27,888 bases of DNA, taken from IMG/VR virus record IMGVR_UViG_3300037189_001779, positions 1 to 27,888 of that record, one strand, 5' to 3'. Each line of letters starts with the position of its first letter. Position 1 is the stretch's first letter. The DNA is from a virus. A model generated the notes under the pieces. That model did not search any database. It had not been told where the DNA came from and was given only the letters and a program-made list of their open reading frames with translations. This document shows, piece by piece, positions 6,373-12,392 of this stretch. The position numbers and the translations under genes are program-made.

Positions 6373-7771
6373 CCGAGACGTTCAGCAACTCTTTTTACAA
6401 ATGATGCTAACAAATGCAGAATTGTACACTAGAGTTATGAACATTATGAATCCTCAAAACTTTGAGAAGTCACTACGACCAGTGGCTGAGTTTATGACGG
6501 AGTATAGTGAGAAGTATAGTTTGTTACCTGATGCTGCACAGATCAAAGCAACAACAGGAGTTGACATTGAACTTATAGATGATTTCAGTGATAAACATAC
6601 TGAATGGTTCTTAGCAGAATTTGAATCATTCACTAAACGTCAGGAACTTGAGAGTGCGATTCTTAAAGCAGCCGACTTACTAGAGAAGGGTGACTTTGGC
6701 CCTGTTGAGAAACTAATTAAAGATGCAGTACAGATTAGTTTACAACGTGACATGGGTACAGATTACTTTGCTGACCCTAAACTTAGATTGAACAAATACT
6801 TTAATGCAGGTGGACAACAAAGCACAGGCTGGCCACAGATGGATAGATTACTCTATGGTGGATTCAGTCGTGGCGAATTGAATATCTTTGCAGGTGGCTC
6901 AGGTTCAGGTAAGTCATTGGTTATGATGAACATTGCATTGAATTGGTTACAGATGGGCTTAAGCGGTGTTTATATCTCATTAGAACTTTCAGAAGAACTA
7001 ACCTCACTGAGAACTGATGCGATGTTAACTAGTATGAGTACAAAGGATATCCGTAAAGATATGGATACAACTGAACTCAAAGTTAAGATGGTAGGTAAGA
7101 AAGCAGGACAATATCGTGTTAAAGGATTACCTGCACAAAGTAACGTCAATGACATTCGTAGCTATCTAAAAGAAGTACAAATTCAGACTGGCATGAGAGT
7201 TGACTTTGTTATGATTGACTACTTGGATCTAGTTATGCCGGTATCAGTTAAAGTCAATCCAAATGACCAGTTTATCAAAGACAAATATGTATCAGAAGAA
7301 TTGCGTAATCTGTCAAAGGAACTTGGTATATTGATGGTAACAGCTAGTCAGTTGAATCGTAGCGCAGTTGAAGAAATTGAATTTGATCATAGTCATATCG
7401 CAGGTGGTATATCTAAGATTAACACAGCAGATAATGTGTTCGGTATCTTTACAAGCCGTAGTATGCGTGAGCGTGGCAAGTATCAGATTCAATGTATGAA
7501 ATCTCGTAGTAGTACAGGGGTAGGACAAAAGATAGATTTAGAGTATAATATCGAAACCATGAGAATTACAGACAGCGGGGAAGAGAGTGATAGTACAAAA
7601 TACAACAATCCTCAACCCAGCGTCAATGCACTTATGAACAGTCTGAAACCTAGCAGCACAGTAACCTCTGCGACTTATTCTAGCGAAGAAGAGGATTATG
7701 AGGGTCCAAAAGTAGTAGCAAATGTACAGGGTGCAAAACTCAAAGCAATGTTGAATAATCTTAAAAAGTGA
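6356..7771 (+). CDS. 41: replicative DNA helicase, gp41 / DnaB-like
   Basis: Length 471 aa, against 475 for T4 gp41. The N-terminal helical domain (about 1-130) is followed by a RecA-like ATPase. Walker A is GGSGSGKS (180-187), the catalytic glutamate is in YISLELS (E210), Walker B is FVMIDYLDLV with D288, motif H3 is VTASQLNRS (Q332), and an arginine-finger-type segment is MKSRSSTG (R384). The TTG start at 6356 is supported by AAGGA (6345-6349) 6 nt upstream and gives a 17-nt overlap with the primase gene, implying coupled synthesis of the primosome pair. The acidic, serine-rich C-terminal tail (about 410-471) may contact the primase or a loader. This hexameric helicase moves 5' to 3' on the lagging strand. 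Confidence 0.92.
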   Translation: MLKEYNRDVQQLFLQMMLTNAELYTRVMNIMNPQNFEKSLRPVAEFMTEYSEKYSLLPDAAQIKATTGVDIELIDDFSDKHTEWFLAEFESFTKRQELESAILKAADLLEKGDFGPVEKLIKDAVQISLQRDMGTDYFADPKLRLNKYFNAGGQQSTGWPQMDRLLYGGFSRGELNIFAGGSGSGKSLVMMNIALNWLQMGLSGVYISLELSEELTSLRTDAMLTSMSTKDIRKDMDTTELKVKMVGKKAGQYRVKGLPAQSNVNDIRSYLKEVQIQTGMRVDFVMIDYLDLVMPVSVKVNPNDQFIKDKYVSEELRNLSKELGILMVTASQLNRSAVEEIEFDHSHIAGGISKINTADNVFGIFTSRSMRERGKYQIQCMKSRSSTGVGQKIDLEYNIETMRITDSGEESDSTKYNNPQPSVNALMNSLKPSSTVTSATYSSEEEDYEGPKVVANVQGAKLKAMLNNLKK

Positions 7772-7782
7772 CTAAATACTAT
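7772..7782 (+). promoter_or_regulatory. late promoter element
   Basis: CTAAATACTAT (7772-7782), followed by TGGG, matches the T4 late consensus TATAAATA plus CTATT over its 3' part. It begins right after the helicase stop codon and lies 19 nt before the ATG at 7798. The same 10-mer TAAATACTAT occurs at 10215 and 21874. Confidence 0.6.
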
Positions 7783-7797
7783 TGGGACTCAAATATT

Positions 7798-8052
7798 ATG
7801 GAACGAAAAACTCGCAGTTTATTAGAAGAATTAGAAGCTCTGGGAAATAACAGAGATACTAAGCACGTTATTGAAAGTCGTGCCCATAATATCATTACCA
7901 GCGCAATTAATCTCATAGAAATGATTAATAAGCACTATGACCCTGAAAAAGCTTTGATCTTAGAGAAGAAATTGTTAGCTTCCATCAAGTACAAGGATCA
8001 GGCTCGATTCTCAAAAAGTATTAAAAAATCAGATGAAACTCCAGGAAGTTGA
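7798..8052 (+). CDS. small conserved-type hypothetical protein, 84 aa
   Basis: The ATG at 7798 is preferred to a GTG at 7768, because the late promoter element lies between the two and transcripts from it would not include the GTG. The protein (MERKTRSLLEELEAL at its start) is almost entirely charged alpha helix, with a short central hydrophobic helix (IITSAINLIEMI). Its form is like small helical proteins found beside replication or structural genes in marine T4-like phages. It overlaps the next gene by 20 nt. The function is unknown; a virion assembly role is suggested only by the late promoter. Confidence 0.65.
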   Translation: MERKTRSLLEELEALGNNRDTKHVIESRAHNIITSAINLIEMINKHYDPEKALILEKKLLASIKYKDQARFSKSIKKSDETPGS

Positions 8053-8752
8053 TACAGAAGTAACTGAAGGTATAATGGACCTTGTTAAGGGTGTATCCAA
8101 CACAATGGGTGCGGCTATGGGCAGTCGTGCTAACAGAAAAGAATTAGAAAATCAACAGGCCAAAAAAAACTTCACAAGTATGTTTGTTAAAAAGATGCTT
8201 GGAGTAATCTCAGGGCAATGGCTAGAAGTGCAGCAACGTCAAAATGAATTACAACAACAAGCAGAATTAGTCCAACAACAATATAATGCTAAGGGTAAGA
8301 ATTTACAGATTGCTGCAAATCCTGCAGCAGCAGAAGCAGAACGTAACGCAGCAGCTCCTGTTCCAGCGGTATCAGAATCATATAGTTTTTTCAATGATTT
8401 GGTTGAGGCTGCAGCGAAACAACCTCCACCGCAGGTCAAGAAAATAACAATGGCAGACTATCTAGTCAAAGTGATTATGCAGTATATGCAGGGTGTGAAT
8501 ATTCAACCGCAAATGGCTTCAATTACACAAATGTGTAAAATGGTTGAATTGACGTATGCACAAAATCATGGACTTCCTGCACTAAGAAAACTAGGGGATA
8601 TGCTATACGATTTAGCAGCAGACCAAAAAGCAAAGTCTGCCCCTGCTGTTCCCGAACCAGAAAGCCCAACAGAGAAAACTATTATTTCTTTATTCAAACA
8701 ACTCGATCCAAACGAGCAGAAAGCTGTTTTAGCCAAGCTAAAACCATCCTAA
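8033..8752 (+). CDS. putative internal virion protein, 239 aa
   Basis: The protein starts MKLQEVDTEVTEGIMDL. The first dozen residues look like a T4-type capsid-targeting propeptide, and VTE-G (10-13) resembles the cleavage site of the gp21 prohead protease, which cuts after (I/L)-x-E before A or G. A glutamine-rich coiled-coil segment (about 62-90) is followed by an alanine/proline linker, a helical domain (about 135-200) and a proline-rich linker before a final helix. There are no enzyme motifs. It starts 20 nt inside the preceding gene, under the same late promoter. A scaffold or core protein packaged in the head is the best guess. Confidence 0.5.
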   Translation: MKLQEVDTEVTEGIMDLVKGVSNTMGAAMGSRANRKELENQQAKKNFTSMFVKKMLGVISGQWLEVQQRQNELQQQAELVQQQYNAKGKNLQIAANPAAAEAERNAAAPVPAVSESYSFFNDLVEAAAKQPPPQVKKITMADYLVKVIMQYMQGVNIQPQMASITQMCKMVELTYAQNHGLPALRKLGDMLYDLAADQKAKSAPAVPEPESPTEKTIISLFKQLDPNEQKAVLAKLKPS

Positions 8753-8787
8753 AACATTACCCTAAATCACATTTTTTTGTAAAAGGA

Positions 8788-8839
8788 CTAAATAAAAGTA
8801 GAGCCTTTGAAAGCTCACATTTTATAAAGGAAAAATATC
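8788..8839 (+). promoter_or_regulatory. late promoter, leader and ribosome-binding site for the 8840 gene
   Basis: CTAAATA (8788-8794) is a late element. The 45-nt leader that follows contains GAGC-N8-GCTC (8802-8817), which can form a short hairpin, and a strong AAAGGA (8826-8831) ribosome-binding site. Together with the terminator at 9263 this makes a single-gene transcription unit, as expected for an abundant virion protein. Confidence 0.6.
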
Positions 8840-9244
8840 ATGGCATCATTCGCAAGAACACACGGTGATTTACAACCAGTAATGAACTATGACACCGGCG
8901 CATACACAGTCGGTTCAGCAAACGCATTAGTAAGCGGAGCATCAGTACAACCAGCAGGTCCAAAGCTAGACTTCTTCACAATCGAAGGCGCTTATATCGA
9001 CAATGCAAGTACTGAAAGCGGCAACGTTTATTTACTAATCAACGCAATTCAGCAATTAGCAACAATTCACATGTATCAATGGACAGACGCAGGTTCAAAT
9101 GGTACATTAGCAATTGGTGTATATCCAACTCAAGCTTTCTCAACCGATGGTTCAGTTGGCGCAAACTTGACTTCAGTATGTCAAGCAGCAGTTAGCTCAG
9201 TAGTTTGCAGCAACTCAGCTACATTCACTTCTTCACAAACTTAA
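8840..9244 (+). CDS. small, probably abundant virion structural protein, 134 aa
   Basis: The protein begins MASFARTHGDLQPVMNYDTG and is rich in alanine, serine, threonine and asparagine, with alternating beta-strand patterns (KLDFFTIEGAYID; LATIHMYQWTD) and no charged clusters. This is the composition of small beta-rich capsid, decoration or tail proteins in marine T4-like phages. It has its own late promoter, a good ribosome-binding site and its own terminator, and its codon use is richer in C-ending codons than that of its neighbours. These features suggest high expression. Which part of the virion it builds is not evident. Its length would also fit a head decoration protein. Confidence 0.6.
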   Translation: MASFARTHGDLQPVMNYDTGAYTVGSANALVSGASVQPAGPKLDFFTIEGAYIDNASTESGNVYLLINAIQQLATIHMYQWTDAGSNGTLAIGVYPTQAFSTDGSVGANLTSVCQAAVSSVVCSNSATFTSSQT

Positions 9245-9262
9245 TTTAAAGTTTTTGAATAT

Positions 9263-9293
9263 AAAAGGCCCAAGAATTTCTTGGGCTTTTTTT
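9263..9293 (+). terminator. Rho-independent terminator
   Basis: GCCCAAG (9268-9274), a 5-nt loop and CTTGGGC (9280-9286) form a perfect 7-bp stem followed by seven Ts (9287-9293), with As on the 5' side that extend pairing. It ends the 8840 single-gene unit. Confidence 0.88.
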
Positions 9294-9300
9294 ACCTCAT

Positions 9301-9306
9301 TAAATA
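9301..9306 (+). promoter_or_regulatory. late promoter element directly abutting a start codon
   Basis: TAAATAGTGT directly precedes the ATG at 9311, leaving 4 nt between the TAAATA core and the start codon. It lies just after the 9263 terminator, so a new promoter is needed here. If used, it would give a leaderless or nearly leaderless mRNA. Confidence 0.45.
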
Positions 9307-9310
9307 GTGT

Positions 9311-9736
9311 ATGGCAATTAATATTAGATGTTACACACTGTTTGACATTACTAAAACCAATGTCACTAACCGAAGACCTCCCCCAGAGTCTAGTCCTGAG
9401 GAGATTAAAGTTTGGCAAGAAAAACGTAATACACAGTGTAATTTAGATACTATAACTCAGGTGATATCCATTAGGGCACAACCCGAAAATCTCACTGATC
9501 CTGTACGAAAAGAAATAGAAAAATCTGTTTTTGGAACAGAATTAACACCAACTCATTATTGGACATTTGATTTTACTATCAATTATGCCCAAGTATTCAC
9601 TGATGATTCAGGTGAATTGGGTGCGTTATTTTCTGATTGTACTAATGTTCCTATGATTAACACAACCCAAGCAGTCATGCTCTCTTACTTAGATACCACT
9701 GTAGAAAAAAGAAACATTTATTTTGAGGTTTTGTGA
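9311..9736 (+). CDS. hypothetical late protein, 141 aa (MAINIRCYTLFDIT family)
   Basis: The N-terminus MAINIRCYTLFDITKT is of a type I associate with small proteins in marine T4-like phages, so the ATG at 9311 is trusted despite the lack of a ribosome-binding site. A polar middle (EIKVWQEKRNTQCNLDTITQ) is followed by a beta-rich part (HYWTFDFTINYAQVF) and a C-terminal segment ending in RNIYFEVL. There is no signal peptide and no catalytic motif. It sits between virion-type genes under a late element and is probably structural or an assembly factor. Confidence 0.62.
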   Translation: MAINIRCYTLFDITKTNVTNRRPPPESSPEEIKVWQEKRNTQCNLDTITQVISIRAQPENLTDPVRKEIEKSVFGTELTPTHYWTFDFTINYAQVFTDDSGELGALFSDCTNVPMINTTQAVMLSYLDTTVEKRNIYFEVL

Positions 9737-9737
9737 T

Positions 9738-10202
9738 ATGAATGATAAACAATTATTTCAAGCCCTAGAAAAAATAATCAATGAAAACACAGTCAATAAG
9801 ATAAAGAATACGGCTGTGATAAAAGAAGGTGATCAATATAGATTATTTGAAAAATATATCGTCAAGAAAACTAAAGTGGGTTTTCAGGTCACTAGAATAT
9901 CTGACGATAATTCTAAATTATTCACTAGTATTAAATATGCAGTAACCTGGGCAACATTGGACAAGAGGAATTTAATTGTAGAAGCTAATCGTGTATTACA
10001 ATTGGATGATATTTTAGCAGGGTTAGAAGTGTCTACAAAGCTACTTGAAAAGTACAATAAAAAGACTCAGAATTTTATATATCTAAACAAATTAAACGAA
10101 AACAGACTAAAAAGGGTCAGTCTTATTAAGGAATTAGACAGCTATACCGTCAAGGCCAAGCAATGGCAAATGACTCAATTTGCTCAAAGTTCCTATAAAT
10201 AA
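9738..10202 (+). CDS. hypothetical late protein, 154 aa
   Basis: The ATG at 9738 is chosen over a TTG at 9723 because it follows the previous stop directly and has GAGG (9725-9728) 9 nt upstream. The protein is basic, with an N-terminal helix (MNDKQLFQALEKIIN), a beta-hairpin-like region (YRLFEKYIVKKTKVGFQVTR), and a long lysine-rich C-terminal helical part. I see no family signature. It is co-transcribed with the 9311 gene and probably belongs to virion assembly. Confidence 0.6.
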   Translation: MNDKQLFQALEKIINENTVNKIKNTAVIKEGDQYRLFEKYIVKKTKVGFQVTRISDDNSKLFTSIKYAVTWATLDKRNLIVEANRVLQLDDILAGLEVSTKLLEKYNKKTQNFIYLNKLNENRLKRVSLIKELDSYTVKAKQWQMTQFAQSSYK

Positions 10203-10211
10203 GATATAGAA

Positions 10212-10229
10212 TGATAAATACTATTATCA
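10212..10229 (+). promoter_or_regulatory. late promoter element inside an inverted repeat
   Basis: TAAATACTAT (10215-10224) matches the T4 late consensus over its core and downstream extension. It is framed by TGATAA (10212-10217) and TTATCA (10224-10229), a perfect 6-bp inverted repeat. It lies 25 nt before the ATG at 10246. Confidence 0.62.
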
Positions 10230-10245
10230 GCTTTTGGGAAAAACT

Positions 10246-10953
10246 ATGAAACTTACCGAATTTAACAAAAAGCCACATTTGATGGCAAAGAAAGCTCTAA
10301 AAGAGAACTTTAACACCGACATTAACTTAGAAAAGATGAATCTTAGCGAAACTAGAAATATGCTAGGAAAAGTCAAATCATTAATTAGTGAAGTTAGAGA
10401 TACTAACAATGTTTACTCCAGTGAAACCAATCCAACTTATTTAAAGTTAGTGTTCATGGAGCAAGCACTAAGCAACTACTATAATGAGTTGAAATATCAA
10501 CCTGAACACAATGGCAGAATCGTCATTGAAAACGAAAACGTTGAGCAAGCTCAAGTTGTTTTAGCAGCTAAAGATATGATTGACAGTGTACAGAAAATGA
10601 TTGAAGATGTTTCTGACATGTTAGTTAAAGAACTGCCTGCAGTTGTTGACAGCGTATCTGCTGAAATTGGCACTAATGAAGCTGAACAGTTTAATGGTCA
10701 AGCTACTGATGCGTTATCAGGTTTACAAGCAGCATTAACACAAGCTAAGACAGGTCTACAAGGCGCATTAGGTATTGTAACTGGTCAAGGCGGTGGATTT
10801 GGTGCTGGCATGGGTGCAGGATTAGATGGTGGTTTAGATGAACCTAAACTAGATGCTATGGATGATCAAGCAGAAGAATTGCCAATGCCACCAGAAGCAG
10901 ATGAAGAACCAGAAGAACTACCTACTCCGGGTGTTGGACGCGGTAAAAGATAA
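10246..10953 (+). CDS. putative prohead core or virion structural protein, 235 aa
   Basis: The start MKLTEFNKKPHLMAKKAL at 10246 is preferred to a TTG at 10234, with GGGA (10236-10239) as a weak ribosome-binding site. The amino end resembles a capsid-targeting sequence (M-K-L-x-E-F). The body is helical (about 30-165), then comes a glycine-rich hinge (GQGGGFGAGMGAGLDGG), then a very acidic tail rich in E, D and P, ending in GRGKR. Highly charged helical proteins with such tails are typical of T4-like prohead cores and internal head proteins. The late promoter upstream fits. It heads a three-gene unit with the 10956 and 11285 genes. Confidence 0.52.
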   Translation: MKLTEFNKKPHLMAKKALKENFNTDINLEKMNLSETRNMLGKVKSLISEVRDTNNVYSSETNPTYLKLVFMEQALSNYYNELKYQPEHNGRIVIENENVEQAQVVLAAKDMIDSVQKMIEDVSDMLVKELPAVVDSVSAEIGTNEAEQFNGQATDALSGLQAALTQAKTGLQGALGIVTGQGGGFGAGMGAGLDGGLDEPKLDAMDDQAEELPMPPEADEEPEELPTPGVGRGKR

Positions 10954-10955
10954 TA

Positions 10956-11282
10956 ATGCGTTTATTTGAGTTTGCTAGTGATGATCCTCTACGTATTAAG
11001 TTGGTTGCAATAACTGATCAACTTAAGGATAGATACCAGCATTCTAGCAAACCAATGTCTACAGATGCATTCTTAGAATTCTTGAGTGATAACGATATCA
11101 CAGTTGGTATAGAAGACCTAAGAGACATGATTCAAAAACCACCCTTAGTTAATATCATTGATGACATCAAAGGTGATAATGTTATATTTAAAGGTCAACA
11201 ACAAGAACCAAGACTCCCGACAAGCCCTGATCAAGCAGAAAAAACAGTTGCTAACATGGCCAAACATGCTATAAAAAAATAA
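10956..11282 (+). CDS. hypothetical late protein, 108 aa (MRLFEFA family)
   Basis: The protein begins MRLFEFASDDPLRIKL, a start I associate with a small family encoded near head genes in marine T4-like phages. The start again has the M-R/K-L-x-E-F pattern seen in the preceding gene. A helical, winged-helix-like middle (FLEFLSDNDITVGIEDLRDM) is followed by DIKGDNVIFKG and a polar tail. It follows the preceding stop by 2 nt. The role is unknown; a head-assembly function is inferred from position. Confidence 0.62.
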   Translation: MRLFEFASDDPLRIKLVAITDQLKDRYQHSSKPMSTDAFLEFLSDNDITVGIEDLRDMIQKPPLVNIIDDIKGDNVIFKGQQQEPRLPTSPDQAEKTVANMAKHAIKK

Positions 11283-11284
11283 CC

Positions 11285-11611
11285 GTGATAACAGTTACAG
11301 AAAAAGCAGCTATCAAAATCAAAAAACATTTAGAAAAAAGAGGTAAGGGTATTGGTATCCTTGTAGGTGTTAATACTACTGGATGCAGTGGATTAGCATA
11401 TAAACTAGAATATGTTGATGACTTACCAAATAAGGGTGAGTACATGACATTCAATAGCAATGATATTATCATAGTAGTCAGTCAAAAAGACCTCCCCTAC
11501 ATTGATGGTATGAAAATGGAATGGAAGCGTGAAGGATTAAATGAGGGATTTGACTTTATTAATCCAAATGAAACAGCACGTTGCGGTTGCGGAGAAAGTT
11601 TCACCGTTTAA
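11285..11611 (+). CDS. A-type iron-sulfur cluster carrier, IscA/HesB-like
   Basis: This 108-residue protein has the full A-type carrier layout and length (about 107-120 aa). The first conserved cysteine is in TTGCSGLAYKLEY (C34) and the C-terminal pair is in ARCGCGESFTV (C100 and C102). These three cysteines bind the cluster in IscA, SufA and ErpA, which pass Fe-S clusters to apoproteins. Which of the three it most resembles cannot be decided here. The GTG start at 11285 follows the previous stop by 2 nt and lacks a clear ribosome-binding site, implying coupling. It closes a late operon of virion-type genes, which is an odd place for a metabolic gene. Confidence 0.9.
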   Translation: MITVTEKAAIKIKKHLEKRGKGIGILVGVNTTGCSGLAYKLEYVDDLPNKGEYMTFNSNDIIIVVSQKDLPYIDGMKMEWKREGLNEGFDFINPNETARCGCGESFTV

Positions 11612-11612
11612 C

Positions 11613-11641
11613 TTGTAGCATGTTTGACAACATGTTATAAT
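11613..11641 (+). promoter_or_regulatory. promoter with CATGTT/AACATG inverted repeat in the spacer, predicted leaderless
   Basis: TTGTAG (11613-11618), 17 bp, and TATAAT (11636-11641) form a promoter ending exactly 6 nt before the ATG at 11648. The spacer contains CATGTT-TGAC-AACATG (11619-11634), an inverted repeat with 6-bp arms that could bind a repressor. The words TTTGACA and ATGTTATAAT also occur in the primase promoter. Confidence 0.55.
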
Positions 11642-11647
11642 AATTGC

Positions 11648-12334
11648 ATGTATAATCCCACTAAATTCAATTATCAACGATTCGATAGAGTAACAATCAA
11701 TGGTTCACGTAAATATGCTACACCAGATGGTGAAAAGCTACCAAGTGTAACAACAATCCTAGAAGCAACTAAAAGTGAAGAAAGTAAACAAGCACTTAAT
11801 GAGTGGCGCAAACGTGTAGGTGTTAAGAAAGCACAAGAGATTACCACAGAAGCAGCAGGACGTGGTACACGTATGCACAAATGGATAGAAGATTACATTA
11901 AGACTGGTGTGATCGGTGATCCAGGAAGTAATCCGTATAGCATACAAAGCCATAAAATGGCTCAGGAGATTATAGGCAAAGGTCTAGTTAACTGCAATGA
12001 AGCTTGGGGTGTAGAGGTTCCATTATATCTCCCTAAAATCTATGCAGGCACCACTGATTTATGTGGTGTACATGATGGACAAGAAGCTATTATGGATCAC
12101 AAGCAAAGCAACAAAGTCAAAAAGCGTGAGTGGATTGAGGATTATTTCGTACAATCTGCTGCATATGCTGAAGCACACAATGAAGTATATGGAACTAAGA
12201 TACGTAAGGGTGTTATTTTCATGTGTACTGCAGATGTTCAGTACCTAGAATTCATAGTCGAAGGCACTGAGTTTGACAAATACAGAGATATTTGGTTCCG
12301 TAAAGTGGAGGAATATTACACCAAGTTTCTATAG
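11648..12334 (+). CDS. RecB/Cas4-like PD-(D/E)XK exonuclease
   Basis: The 228-residue protein carries the RecB-family nuclease motifs in order. GTRMHKWIE (73-81) provides the N-terminal histidine, AGTTDLCG (133-140) the metal-binding aspartate D137, IMDHKQ (148-153) the D-x-K pair D150/K152, and QSAAYAEA (169-176) the Q-x3-Y motif. It probably degrades or trims DNA ends, in recombination, host DNA breakdown or packaging repair. Phage relatives of this fold act alone, without a helicase partner. The ATG at 11648 is chosen over a TTG at 11624 because the promoter -10 box ends 6 nt before it. It stands as a single-gene unit between the late IscA operon and the giant fibre gene. Confidence 0.82.
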   Translation: MYNPTKFNYQRFDRVTINGSRKYATPDGEKLPSVTTILEATKSEESKQALNEWRKRVGVKKAQEITTEAAGRGTRMHKWIEDYIKTGVIGDPGSNPYSIQSHKMAQEIIGKGLVNCNEAWGVEVPLYLPKIYAGTTDLCGVHDGQEAIMDHKQSNKVKKREWIEDYFVQSAAYAEAHNEVYGTKIRKGVIFMCTADVQYLEFIVEGTEFDKYRDIWFRKVEEYYTKFL

Positions 12335-12336
12335 TT

Positions 12337-12369
12337 TCTAATCCAAATTAGATTGATAAATAGTATAAT
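12337..12369 (+). promoter_or_regulatory. small hairpin followed by late promoter of the giant fibre gene
   Basis: TCTAAT-CCAA-ATTAGA (12337-12352) is a perfect 6-bp hairpin just after the nuclease stop. TAAATAGTAT (12357-12366) follows and is a late element like those upstream of the other virion genes. A TATAAT (12364-12369) overlaps its 3' side. The fibre ATG at 12393 is 30 nt beyond the TAAATA core. Confidence 0.55.
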
Positions 12370-12392
12370 CATCTTTTCATAAGAATTATACT

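Noticed and set aside
7768-7797. GTG start at 7768 extending the 84-aa protein by ten residues
   Set aside because: The late promoter element lies between the GTG and the ATG at 7798, so late transcripts would not include the GTG. It could still be used on readthrough from the helicase.
9255-9446. Plus- and minus-strand open frames of about 60 residues around 9233-9446
   Set aside because: They cross the strong terminator at 9263-9293 and overlap the well-supported 9311 gene in other frames.
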